The notes beneath the pieces are model-generated. The model saw only the letters and a program-made list of their open reading frames with translations, made no database searches and was not told where the DNA came from. From JBCDHN01 sp965224535 (GTDB lineage: Bacteria > Verrucomicrobiota > Verrucomicrobiia > Verrucomicrobiales > DEV007): a stretch of DNA of 64,000 nt. The DNA is taken from NCBI GenBank assembly GCA_965224535.1, contig CBDCZR010000027.1, positions 496,001 to 560,000 on the forward strand. The letters are read 5' to 3'. Positions 10,035 to 18,874 of this stretch are shown here, piece by piece. The position numbers and the translations under genes are program-made. Position 1 is the stretch's first letter; every line of letters begins with the position of its first letter.

Positions 10035-12155
10035 ATGAGCGATACTTGCAAATCCCACCTCCTCGCCCTAAAACCAGGCACGCAACTGGGGCACTACAAG
10101 ATCGGACACGTCCTTGGCTTTGGCGGGTTTGGGATCACCTACCATGCTCAGGATCTTAGTTTGAATCGGGAGGTGGCGATTAAGGAACTGTTGCCATCGG
10201 ACTTTGCCACTCGGGATCACGACGGCAACACGGTGGCTCCCAAAACGCAGCTTGAAGAGGAAACCTTTCGTTGGGCGCTGTCCCGATTTATGGAGGAAGG
10301 GCGGATTCTGGCGGCGTGCCACCATGAGTCGATTGTGACGGTACACGAAATTTTTGAGGCCAACGGAAGTGGCTACATGGTCACCGAATTTCTCGATGGA
10401 CTGAGTTTCGGTGAGTGGCTCAAACGACAAGCCAAACCGCCATCTCAGGAAGAGTTGCTCGCCATCGTGGACCGGCTTTCCAGCGGGTTGGAACTGGTTC
10501 ACGACAATGGATTTCTCCATCGGGACATCAAACCGGAGAACATCATCATAAACGAGCGAGGCGAACCCATTCTCATCGACTTTGGTAGCGCGCGGATGGC
10601 CGTCGGCAGCAAAACCCGGGCGATGACTGCGGTCCTCACCCCTGCGTTCGCGCCGTTCGAGCAATATCATGAGGAAGGCAACCAAGGGCCGTGGACGGAC
10701 CTTTATTCGCTCGGTGCGGTCCTCTTCACGGCGATGACCGGCCAAGCGCCTCCGGAAGCTCCGGCGCGCGCCCGGCACCCAAATCCCATTGAACTGAAAA
10801 AGAAGGCCAAGGGCCGATACAACACCAAATTTATTGATGCCATCGTGTGGGCCTTGGAGTTTGACGAAGAAGACCGTCCGCAAAGCGTGGCCGATTGGCG
10901 GACGGCCTTGGAACTGGCTGATCCAAACTCGGGATTGCAGATGTCAACCCAACGGCGCACCGAGCGGCGATCGCCCTCGGCCAGGCAGCGCAAGAGGGTG
11001 CTTGCCCTGGTGGCGTTGTGGATGATTGTTCTAGGCGCGGCCGGCGCAACCGCAGTATGGGGATTGAAATCGGGCCGTTTAGATATCGAAAGTGTGACGG
11101 GTATGTTCAGCAACGAGGAACTCAGGGAAGCGGAGTTGACCCAGTTAAAACTGCAAAAGTCCGTGGCCGATGGGTTTGCAGCACTCGACGCCAGCCACAC
11201 GAGTGCCCGGGACTTGTCTGTTCGGGTGAGAAATGAGCGCGACCGCGTCGATAGACTGTGGGTCGAAATAACGAAAGACTTCGCCCAACCTGCAGACGCA
11301 TCGGCAAGGCTGACGTCGCTGCGGCAAGAGGCAAAGGCAACACTTCAGCAGGTTGAGACTGCCGTGATGCAAACCGCCGCAGACTTGAAGAGACTGGAGT
11401 CCATTCGTGCTGAAGCAAGGGAATCCGGAGATTCCCGTTCCAGCGCCCGCGAAGCTGCAGCCTTGGTCGGAAAACTTCGTATTCGGCAAGACAAGGTAGC
11501 GCTGGCGAGCGATCAAATTCGCAAAGCGCGCATGGGCATAGCAGATGAAGTCGCCAGACTGCTGGCAGCCGAACGTGAAACCGGAAAGGCGGAGGCAGAG
11601 CAATTGGCCAGGGTGGAAGCCCAGAAGCGCCTGGCTGCGGAACGGGAAGCGGCCCGTTTGACCGAGGAACGGCGTCAGGCCGAGGCCAATGCGCTTGCTG
11701 CCGAACAGGAACGCCTGCGAAATGTCAGGGAACGCGCCGAAATGGAACGCAGGGTGCGGGAGGCGGAAAACAACGACCGGAAATCAGTCCACGACTTCAT
11801 CATGCAGCACCTCACTTTCCTGGTGCACGAAGACATGAACGGAATGCTTAGTGGTTATGCAGCAACGGTCGATTTCCATAACGTTTCCTCACGCGCCACT
11901 CACTCGATGATCCGCAACGATCGGTATAAGATGTTCGAAAACTATATTCGGATGTCGATCACCGTCCTTGGAGAAACGGAAATCCACTTCAACGCCGATC
12001 GCACCAACGTGTCTGTTGCCTTTGATTGGAAGTACGATTACACAAAAAACTCCGGCAAACGCCTCACGGGCACGGCCCGGGACCATTGGACGCTCCAGCG
12101 ATACGGATCGAGCTGGAAGATTACCGCCGAAAAACAAGCTATCAGCCGAAACTGA
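10035..12155 (+). CDS. Membrane Ser/Thr protein kinase with long coiled coil
   Basis: A 706-residue paralogue of the preceding kinase. The core is intact: LGFGGFGITY, the Lys in AIKELLP, HRDIKPEN near residue 162, DFGSARMA near 182 and APFEQYHEEG. A single membrane helix lies near 322-343. The following region (about 350-600) is strongly coiled-coil, rich in Ala, Glu and Arg (EAARLTEERRQAEANALAAE). The last about 110 residues form an NTF2-like fold ending in TLQRYGSSWKITAEKQ. It lacks the SH3b domains of its neighbour. The start is taken at ATG 10035; an in-frame TTG lies at 10020. Co-transcription with the upstream kinase is likely. What it senses and phosphorylates cannot be read from sequence. 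Confidence 0.9.
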   Translation: MSDTCKSHLLALKPGTQLGHYKIGHVLGFGGFGITYHAQDLSLNREVAIKELLPSDFATRDHDGNTVAPKTQLEEETFRWALSRFMEEGRILAACHHESIVTVHEIFEANGSGYMVTEFLDGLSFGEWLKRQAKPPSQEELLAIVDRLSSGLELVHDNGFLHRDIKPENIIINERGEPILIDFGSARMAVGSKTRAMTAVLTPAFAPFEQYHEEGNQGPWTDLYSLGAVLFTAMTGQAPPEAPARARHPNPIELKKKAKGRYNTKFIDAIVWALEFDEEDRPQSVADWRTALELADPNSGLQMSTQRRTERRSPSARQRKRVLALVALWMIVLGAAGATAVWGLKSGRLDIESVTGMFSNEELREAELTQLKLQKSVADGFAALDASHTSARDLSVRVRNERDRVDRLWVEITKDFAQPADASARLTSLRQEAKATLQQVETAVMQTAADLKRLESIRAEARESGDSRSSAREAAALVGKLRIRQDKVALASDQIRKARMGIADEVARLLAAERETGKAEAEQLARVEAQKRLAAEREAARLTEERRQAEANALAAEQERLRNVRERAEMERRVREAENNDRKSVHDFIMQHLTFLVHEDMNGMLSGYAATVDFHNVSSRATHSMIRNDRYKMFENYIRMSITVLGETEIHFNADRTNVSVAFDWKYDYTKNSGKRLTGTARDHWTLQRYGSSWKITAEKQAISRN

Positions 12156-12195
12156 TCGCTGAACAAGGTTGCACTCTACCGACTATTTCATTCCT

Positions 12196-13005
12196 TCAAG
12201 GACGGTTTATGGCTGCTTGATCACTAAGTGCAAACGCTGTCAGCCCGGAAACCACGGCATTGACTATCTTGGCTTGAACCTCACCCTTCATTAGCTCCTC
12301 TTCCTCTGCGCGGTGAACAATGACCCCACATTCCAGCAACACTGCGGGCATGGTAGCTGTCTTCAAGACAATCAAGTCGGTAAACTCATAAAGCCCGATT
12401 TCCTTGTTAATGAGAGGTCGGTTCTCACCCTGGATCTTCTCGGCATGGTGTAGGGTGGCGGTAAAACCAGCGCTCTGCATTGCCGAACCGATTCGAGTTG
12501 CCATGGCCTTGCTTGCACTGGGCAAGGGATTCTTGTTCGAGAAGAACACCGAGAAGCCTTTGAACTTGTCGGAGTATTCTTGATTTTTGCCTGCAACTGT
12601 CCAACTCTTCTTGTATTTTTTGTTTACTGAGTCGTGGTGTATGGAAAGAAACAAGTCGGCCTCCTCTTCCTTGGCGATTCGTGTGCGATCCTGGAGCCCA
12701 ATGGGAAATCCCTTCGGATTGATGACGTGCACCTCAGCACCGGCTTTTTCCAGGGCCGGAGCCAACTGTCTGACAATGTCATGGTTGAAAAAGAATTCCC
12801 CGCGCCCGCGGGCGCTTATGGCTCCGGGAGCGGTTTTGGTGTGGCCGATGTCCAAGGCGATATTAAGTCCCTTCAATGGTTGAGGGGGTACAGCCGCCGT
12901 GCTAGACAGATCCGCAGGAGGCGTGCCATTCTGAGCGCAAGCGGATAGCAGGACGCAAAGGGAAGGGGCCGAGGCAACTAGGAGGGTGGCGGCGAGCTTT
13001 TTCAT
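12196..13005 (-). CDS. N-acetylmuramoyl-L-alanine amidase (Amidase_3), lipoprotein
   Basis: This enzyme would cleave the amide bond between MurNAc and the stem peptide of peptidoglycan. The 269-residue product starts with a lipoprotein signal (MKKLAATLL, lipobox LLSAC). The Amidase_3 zinc residues are visible: His in LDIGHTKT, Glu in GRGEFFFN, His in LFLSIHHDS, and the catalytic Glu in AVLLECGVI. The length is usual for a single catalytic domain without AMIN. An upstream in-frame start would add 39 residues in front of the signal, so ATG at 13005 is preferred. It converges on the kinase gene ending at 12155 and is divergent from the VanX-like gene at 13135, suggesting a wall-related neighbourhood. 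Confidence 0.9.
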   Translation of the reverse strand: MKKLAATLLVASAPSLCVLLSACAQNGTPPADLSSTAAVPPQPLKGLNIALDIGHTKTAPGAISARGRGEFFFNHDIVRQLAPALEKAGAEVHVINPKGFPIGLQDRTRIAKEEEADLFLSIHHDSVNKKYKKSWTVAGKNQEYSDKFKGFSVFFSNKNPLPSASKAMATRIGSAMQSAGFTATLHHAEKIQGENRPLINKEIGLYEFTDLIVLKTATMPAVLLECGVIVHRAEEEELMKGEVQAKIVNAVVSGLTAFALSDQAAINRP

Positions 13006-13134
13006 GGGATGTGAAGGTTGGCGGGGATTCTTCGGCAGAAATAGGTGACTTTGACCTAAAGGGTCAACTAAGGTTGGATGAAATTGCCTCAATAATTGGT
13101 TGGACCTGGGCGATTGCCCCATCTAGCGTGGACA

Positions 13135-13854
13135 ATGAATAACGGGAGGAGATTTTGCAATCACTTTTTCTTATCGCTTGTATTTGTGAAAAATTTGTTC
13201 GTCGCGCTTGGGATTTTGGGTCTGCTGTTAGCCGATTCGTCTGCTGAAGACTTGGTCTGCATCAACGACTTCATTCCCGGGATCATTGTCGAATTGCCCT
13301 ACGCAACCACAGACAATTTCTGCAAAAAACAGTTCTATCCGGAACATCGCGCATACCTCCTCAAGCCCGTTGCCATTAAGCTCGCTAAAGTGCAGGCTGA
13401 CCTGGAAAAACAGGGGCTGGGCCTGAAGCTGTGGGATGGCTACCGTCCCCTCGCAGTCCAGCGCGAACTGTGGAAGGTCATGCCCAATCCCCGATTCGTT
13501 GCCAACCCGACCAAGGGTTCCCGCCACAACCGGGGAGCCGCCGTTGACCTGACCTTGGTCAATGCTGATGGCAATGAACTGGCGATGCCGACCGCATACG
13601 ACGTCTTTACCCCCAAAGCCCACGCTCGCTATTTGAGCCTGAAGCCCGATATCCTGGTTAATCGCAAGATTCTGCAGACCGTGATGGTGCGGCACGGATT
13701 TAAGATCATGAACAGTGAATGGTGGCACTTCGATGCGATCGGCTGGGAGAAGTATCCCGTGCTGGATATCCCCATGGAAAAGCTCTACCGGAAGACCATC
13801 CCGCAAGCTCCCATCCGCGCCCGGCGCATTACCGAAGTACAACTCAAGCCATGA
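13135..13854 (+). CDS. D-alanyl-D-alanine dipeptidase, VanX/DdpX type (M15D)
   Basis: The family hydrolyses D-Ala-D-Ala dipeptide in a zinc-dependent reaction. The 239-residue product has the M15D signatures SRHNRGAAVDLTL (zinc His and Asp) and EWWHFD (catalytic Glu and zinc His), plus the substrate-site LWDGYRP. A hydrophobic N-terminus (KNLFVALGILGLLLADSSA) predicts export. The start is ambiguous: ATG at 13135 is used here, but GTG at 13186 would give a shorter signal peptide. Periplasmic enzymes of this type usually recycle wall peptides or supply D-Ala, and are not necessarily linked to vancomycin resistance. No VanHA ligase genes are nearby. Confidence 0.88.
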   Translation: MNNGRRFCNHFFLSLVFVKNLFVALGILGLLLADSSAEDLVCINDFIPGIIVELPYATTDNFCKKQFYPEHRAYLLKPVAIKLAKVQADLEKQGLGLKLWDGYRPLAVQRELWKVMPNPRFVANPTKGSRHNRGAAVDLTLVNADGNELAMPTAYDVFTPKAHARYLSLKPDILVNRKILQTVMVRHGFKIMNSEWWHFDAIGWEKYPVLDIPMEKLYRKTIPQAPIRARRITEVQLKP

Positions 13855-13899
13855 CGGGAGTTGCAGCGGGGGAAATCCCCAGCGACGATCGAGGAGACT

Positions 13900-15465
13900 A
13901 TGAGCCAATCCCCTTACCAAGGAGCTGCGCTAGCGCCGGGAACTTCGCTGGAAGGATGTAGAATTCGCGAGACGCTGGGTAGCGGTGTTCTCGGCTACAC
14001 CTATCTGGCCTGGGACACCGTCAGGATGCGCGAAGTGGTGGTAAAGGAACACCTGCCAGCGGACCTTGCGCAGCGCCTGGCATCCAGCGGTCAAGTTGAG
14101 CCTACCCCGGGCAACTCAGATCATTCCAGGGTTTTTCAATCGTCCCTCAAGAGCTTTGTGCGCGAAGCCCGGCAATTGGCAGCCCTCGTACATCCAACCT
14201 GATTCGAGTTGTGAAGGTTGTTGAGGCGAATGGAACAGCTTACTCTGTCATGTCGCATCTGGTAGGCCGTTCGTTGGCTGATGAGATCAAGCTGCGGCAA
14301 GAGAACGGAGAACGGTTTTCGACCACGGAACTTCGTTTGTTTCTGGAGCAGATTCTGGGCGGATTGGAGCAACTACACCGCACGGGCAATCTTCATCTGG
14401 ACATTAAGCCGGGAAATATCCTGCTGACAAAGAACCTGCAGAACGCCGTTTTGGTCGAATTTGGCAATGCCCGGTTTCAATACATCGCGCAACAGGCCGT
14501 TGGCACAGGGATCGTTTCTCCGTATCTGCCCTTCGAGCAATTTCAGGCTGAAGGAAACCTGGGGCCGCCAAGCGATCTGTATTCCCTGGCTGCTTCGTTC
14601 TACAGGGCGATCACCTTTGAGGAGCCGGTTTCCGCGGCAGTTCGGATTCGGAGTGAAAATACCAGCCTGCTGGCGCACCGGCAGGAATTGGTGGGCGAAT
14701 ACGGCTTGCCGATGCTGGCGGCGATCGACCAAGCCTTGTCGGTCGATGTGAACGGGCGGCCAGAATCTGCCCAAGAGTTTCTGCAGCTGGTTAAGTCACC
14801 TGCGCCAGCCATGAAAGAGTCGAAGAAAACCCCCGCCAATCAGGGATTCGGCGACCCATTGGGTGCTGGCAACTCGCCTGAAGACGAAACGGGACGTACA
14901 TCCACGGTCGTCGGAAGTGCCACAGAATCCAACGGCCGGGGAACGCAGTTTGTGGTGAATCTGGAAGGAAATCTGGGTGCCGATGGGCGGTCGTTCACTG
15001 TGAACGACCGCGATGCATTAACCGGCGAATTCTCCACGGCCATGACGGGCACACTTCGCCAAGCCGAGGCGGCGGCTCCCTTGGGTAACGCCCGAATTGT
15101 GATCGGAAGCTGGATTGTGAGGGAGATGGTGGCTCCAGGCAAAGGTGGGTGGGACATCGAGTGGCGTTACCAATTTGGACGCGGGACCGAGCCGAACGCG
15201 ATCAAGGCGGAGGGGGAGAAAGATCCAGGTGAACAGCAAGGAACCAACTTCAGGCGAAAAAGCGGCCCTGTCCGTGATGCATCTGCAAGGTGTTGGAAGC
15301 AACCCACGCCTTCAAGGTCAGTCTCAAGAACGGAACTATCGCGGCGAGATCCTGCTCGCCGATCTCAGCGGCGCCCTTGCCCCAGATGGCCGCAGCTTCG
15401 TCCTTGAGAGCCGGGAACCGGGCGGAAGCGCGCTCGAGGCTGTGCTCGTTGGCTGGAAGGAGTAG
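13900..15465 (+). pseudogene. Frameshifted Ser/Thr kinase gene (third of the cluster)
   Basis: Translation from ATG 13900 (GAGGAG four bases upstream) gives a kinase N-lobe: LGSGVLGYTY and the Lys in VVVKEHLP. It stops at 14200 inside CAT CCA ACC TGA. Restoring one A gives HPNLIRVVKVVEANG and continues in the next frame through the C-lobe. That lobe is degenerate: LHLDIKPGN instead of HRD, and VEFGNAR instead of DFG. After the kinase comes a domain containing VNLEGNLGADGRSFTVN. A related motif, LADLSGALAPDGRSFVLES, recurs in another frame before the stop at 15465, so at least one more frameshift lies at about 15190-15330. Kinase activity is doubtful even if the frame were intact. Confidence 0.7.
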
Positions 15466-15489
15466 GGCGGTGATGCCGGAGAATGCGGG

Positions 15490-16724
15490 GTGCATCGCAT
15501 TTTCGAGGCCAATGGCGCGGCCTACATGGTCATGGAGTATCTCAAAGGCCAGAGCCTTTCCGCTTACCTGGATGAGGCAGGCCGGGTTTCCACCGACGCC
15601 GTCCACGCCTGGATTGGAAGCCCTCTTGGGTGCGCTGAAATTCGTGCACGAAGCCGGCTTGATTCACGGCGACGTCAAACCGGCCAACATCATCCTGGCC
15701 GAGCCGAATTTGCGCCCGGTCTTGCTCGACTTCGGCACCTCGCGCCAGGCCATGCAGGAAACCGCGACGATTACTACGGATGTTAGCGCTGGGTTTGCCC
15801 CATTCGAGCAATACCAGTCGCGCACCAAACTGACCCCGGCCACGGATCTCTACTCGCTGGGCGCGACCCTGTATCGCGTCGTCACCGGGGAACGCCCGCC
15901 CGATGCGACCGACCGCGTTGGAGACGCCGACCCGCTGGTTCCCCTGGAAGGCTCCCGCTTCGAAAAACCCTTCGGCGCCCATCTTTGCCGGCTCATCGAC
16001 CTGGCGCTTCTGGTCTGGCCGAACGAGCGTCCTCAGTCGGTGGTGGACTGGCGAGCGTTCCTGGCGAGCGGAGTTCTACCAGCTTCATCCGTTGCTTCGG
16101 CGTCCCCATCCGCGAATCGATCCGGGCACGTGGCCAAACCTGCCAAACCCGCGAAACGCCCCGTCCTCGCTTTCGGATCTGTGGCCGTTGCCCTGCTTCT
16201 GGCTCTGAGCGGTGGCGGATGGTGGTGGTTTGGCATCGAGCAACCGCGAAGAGCAGACTTGGCGGTGGTAGAAAGCGAAGCCGACCACCATTTTTCGCAG
16301 GGCGTGGTAGCTTACGAACGGGGGGACTTGGCTGAAGCCCGCCGGGCCCTGGTGCTGACGACGGAGGAAACCTCCGGACTCATCGACGTGCTCTTGTCGG
16401 CCCCCGGCGATCCGGACGCGATGAAGTACAATCCGCGGCGCGTCACCTTCATTGGCGGCGAACATGCCAAAACCCCGCAAAGCCGCGGGATTGTCCCTGT
16501 GGGCAACGATTTCCGGCTCAACGATTCCTGGGGCGAACCGTTCCTCGTTTATCTCGACACGAACCAGGACGACCGAATCGAGGTCCCGAATCCGCGTGGT
16601 TCCGAATCCGCGTGGTTCCGGGACGATCACGTTGTTTCAGCCCGTTGCCGTGATTTCGACCGGCCCTGACAAGGTGCTTGGGTCCAAAGGCGGCGGGAAA
16701 AGCGACGACGTAACGACATATTGA
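15490..16724 (+). pseudogene. Broken kinase gene with C-terminal pseudopilin-like domain
   Basis: The N-lobe (Gly loop and Lys) is missing. Similarity begins at VHRIFEANGAAYMVMEYL. A one-base insertion near 15613 shifts the frame, after which the C-lobe is well preserved: HGDVKPANII, LLDFGTSRQA and APFEQYQ. A membrane helix (VAVALLLALSGGGWWWFGI) follows near 16180-16240. The extracytoplasmic part ends in a segment like the C-terminus of GspG-type pseudopilins (NDSWGEPFLVYLDTNQDD, then ISTGPDKVLGS and DDVTTY). A 16-bp tandem duplication at 16586 breaks this domain. Removing one copy restores the frame to a TGA at 16722. The missing N-lobe suggests a deletion that joined it to the preceding kinase remnant. 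Confidence 0.7.
16586..16620 (+). repeat. 16-bp frameshifting tandem duplication
   Basis: The 16-mer CCGAATCCGCGTGGTT occurs at 16586-16601 and again at 16602-16617. The next three bases also match the repeat. Since 16 is not a multiple of three, the pseudopilin-like frame is lost and translation ends early at 16669. Confidence 0.9.
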
Positions 16725-16727
16725 GCG

Positions 16728-17792
16728 CTACCAATCGCCGCTCGCGCCTCCGCCGCTGGAACTTCCGCCGCCGAAATCGCTACCACCACCACCACCGCTG
16801 CTGCTCCAAGAAGAGCTGGAACTGAAGTCGTCGTCGGATGAGCTTTGCAAAATCGGTAACTCCACCGCGAACTGACAATGGTGGCCGCAGTGAGCGCAAT
16901 TTTCCGTCACTTGCTCGATTCCCGCCGCATACTCCGTGGCGCGCTTTTGAACCCGGGTTTTCCGGCTCAGGGTCTGAAATTGGCAGTGGCTGCAAGGCTT
17001 CAACCCGCTGAACCAACGGCCTCGGCGCACGATTTTCGTCTCACGGCACGATTCGCAGCCAAAGAGCTGAAAATTCGCCGATCCCAGTTTTTGCTCGGTT
17101 TGTTGCCCCTCGCTCAGGTGCTCGGCGGGGTCGAACGACGCCTTTCGCTTCATCCTCATGTCGCAGCGCGGACATTTGGGGCTGCGCAGGACCAAACCTA
17201 GAAATCCCAGGCCAATCGCGCCCGTGCCGCTCAAAATCCAGAGCAAAAGCGAGGTTTGCCCACGCTTAGGCACGGGTTCGGCGACCATTTCCGCGATGGC
17301 CTCGGTTCCCGCCAAAATTCCGGCGCTGAAGCGTTTCGCCTTGAAATTCGGCACGATAACGGTGTCGATAATCTCCTTGGCGCGCGCGTCGTAGCTGGAT
17401 GGGTAGCCCTTGCCCAGCTCGATCCTCACTTTGCGGTCCTTTTTTGCCACGAGCAGCAAAATGCCGTCGTTGCGGTCGGCGTCGCCGATGCCCCATTGGT
17501 TGAAAAGCCGCGTGGCGAATTTTTCGAAGCTGATGTCGTCTGCCGTGTAGGCGCGAAAGGAATCGATCGTCAACACGATGACGCTAACGCCGGTGTTGGA
17601 GGCCAATCGACCCAGTTGAGCCCGAATTTTCGCGGCGTCGGCCGGTTCGATCGAGTGAGCGTAGTCGTTCACGAATCGATCGGCCCGGTTTGGATACGCG
17701 CCGTTCGCGGAAATTGCCGAAAAACCGAGAAAAATCGCCGCAAACGCAAAAATCGCGGTTGGAGCGGTGGAGGTTCGCAGGTTGGCTGTCAT
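16728..17792 (-). CDS. TPM-domain membrane protein with zinc ribbons and Ser/Gly tail
   Basis: A 354-residue protein with a signal peptide and an extracytoplasmic TPM (DUF477/YgcG-like) domain at about residues 35-170 (TGVSVIVLTIDSF, RLFNQWGIGDADRNDGILLL, LGKGYPS). A membrane helix (LLLWILSGTGAIGLGFLGLVL) lies near 190. CxxC pairs follow (CPRCDMR, CESC, CSHC, CAHCGHHC), suggesting cytoplasmic zinc ribbons. The C-terminus is a run of Ser and Gly ending GGGASGDW, usual for this family. TPM proteins have been linked to photosystem repair in plants and to membrane protein maintenance. The bacterial role is not settled. It converges on the broken kinase gene with only three bases between stops. 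Confidence 0.85.
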   Translation of the reverse strand: MTANLRTSTAPTAIFAFAAIFLGFSAISANGAYPNRADRFVNDYAHSIEPADAAKIRAQLGRLASNTGVSVIVLTIDSFRAYTADDISFEKFATRLFNQWGIGDADRNDGILLLVAKKDRKVRIELGKGYPSSYDARAKEIIDTVIVPNFKAKRFSAGILAGTEAIAEMVAEPVPKRGQTSLLLWILSGTGAIGLGFLGLVLRSPKCPRCDMRMKRKASFDPAEHLSEGQQTEQKLGSANFQLFGCESCRETKIVRRGRWFSGLKPCSHCQFQTLSRKTRVQKRATEYAAGIEQVTENCAHCGHHCQFAVELPILQSSSDDDFSSSSSWSSSGGGGGSDFGGGSSSGGGASGDW

Positions 17793-17968
17793 TGTGCGGC
17801 AATTGTCCCCAAAAAACCACCGCCGCGGCTATTACATTGCCCCATCCACTTTGTAGCCCGGTTCCGCGATGGCGTTTGTTTTTTGGGGCCGGCGGAGGGT
17901 TTTGTTTTCGGTGAATTTTGGGTGTTACCCCATGTCACTGACAGGCGTAGAAAAAAATGTAGATAAAC

Positions 17969-17990
17969 GCTTGTGAAATTTTTCACAAGC
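17969..17990. promoter_or_regulatory. CRP/FNR-family-like palindrome before the respiratory cluster
   Basis: The sequence GCTTGTGAAA-TT-TTTCACAAGC is a perfect 22-bp inverted repeat and contains TGTGA-N6-TCACA, the CRP-type half sites. Its centre is 40 bases upstream of the actA ATG. A possible -10 (TATACC) lies at 17993. Regulation by a CRP/FNR-family protein is inferred. Confidence 0.55.
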
Positions 17991-18019
17991 CCTATACCTT
18001 CCGCGATCTCATTCCGAAA

Positions 18020-18793
18020 ATGGGGAATTTTTTTCCACGCTGGACCAATTTTTTGCCGCTCAAGCTTGTTGTTGCCGCGCTCGCCTTAGGAGCGGCGGCA
18101 ACCGCGGCTGTGACCGTCTATTGGACGCCCAAATACAGCCGGCTAGGCCATCAGCCGCAACAACCAATCCCGTTCGATCACAGCCTGCACGCGGGCCAAT
18201 TGGGGATGGATTGCCGCTACTGCCACAGCCAGGTGGAGAACTCGCTGCACTCTAACATCCCCACCGCGCAGACTTGCTGGAATTGCCACCAATTTGTGAA
18301 AAATGACAGCCCCAAGCTGGCTAGGTTGCGCGAGGCCATGGCCGTGGGGACGGAGGAGTACACCGGCAAGCCGATCGAGTGGGTGCAGGTTCACAAAACG
18401 CCGGATTACGCGTATTTCAGCCACCAGGCGCACGTAAATCGCGGGGTGAGTTGCGTGGAGTGTCACGGCAAGGTCAACGAGATGGAGGTGGTCTATCACG
18501 CCAAGTCGCTGAGCATGAGTTTTTGCCTGGATTGTCACCGCAACCCGGAAAACGCGCTGCGGCCGCTGGATGAAATCACCAACCTGGATTGGAGCGCGGC
18601 GGACGTGGATCGCGACGAGTTTTACGCGTATTTGGCGGAAAAAACGGGGAAATCGGCCGAGGACTTGCTGCAAGTCGCGAAAGACCACGGGCTCGTGGCC
18701 GAAGGTGAGCTGACGCAGCAGGAAATTGGCGCGCAACTCAAGGAAGCCTGGGGAATTCGCCCTCCGGAAAGCTGCACGGCTTGTCATCGCTGA
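18020..18793 (+). CDS. actA: Alternative complex III pentaheme cytochrome, ActA
   Basis: ActA is the multiheme cytochrome c subunit of alternative complex III, a quinol:cytochrome c (or oxidase) oxidoreductase. The 257-residue product has an N-terminal membrane anchor (LKLVVAALALGAAATAAV) and five CxxCH heme sites: CRYCH, CWNCH, CVECH, CLDCH and CTACH, the last at the very C-terminus. Several extra His residues (FDHSLHAG, YFSHQAHVN) could be distal ligands. No Shine-Dalgarno sequence is visible before the ATG. It is the first gene of the 18-kb respiratory cluster, directly downstream of a CRP-like palindrome. Confidence 0.92.
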   Translation: MGNFFPRWTNFLPLKLVVAALALGAAATAAVTVYWTPKYSRLGHQPQQPIPFDHSLHAGQLGMDCRYCHSQVENSLHSNIPTAQTCWNCHQFVKNDSPKLARLREAMAVGTEEYTGKPIEWVQVHKTPDYAYFSHQAHVNRGVSCVECHGKVNEMEVVYHAKSLSMSFCLDCHRNPENALRPLDEITNLDWSAADVDRDEFYAYLAEKTGKSAEDLLQVAKDHGLVAEGELTQQEIGAQLKEAWGIRPPESCTACHR

Positions 18794-18795
18794 AA

Positions 18796-18854
18796 AACTC
18801 GAAATCCGAAACTCGAAACTCGAAACTCGAAAATCCGAACCTCGAAACTGGAGA
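18796..18854 (+). repeat. Degenerate heptamer repeat (CGAAACT-type)
   Basis: Between actA and actB the DNA consists of about eight near-copies of a 7-mer of the form CGAAACT or CGAAATC. It is one of five such sites in the window. Confidence 0.75.
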
Positions 18855-18874
18855 TCCCCAACCCGATCCTGAAG

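Noticed and set aside
13135..13854. Reading the VanX-like gene as a vancomycin-resistance gene
   Set aside because: No VanH, VanA or VanRS partners lie in the window. Chromosomal M15D dipeptidases usually serve wall recycling.
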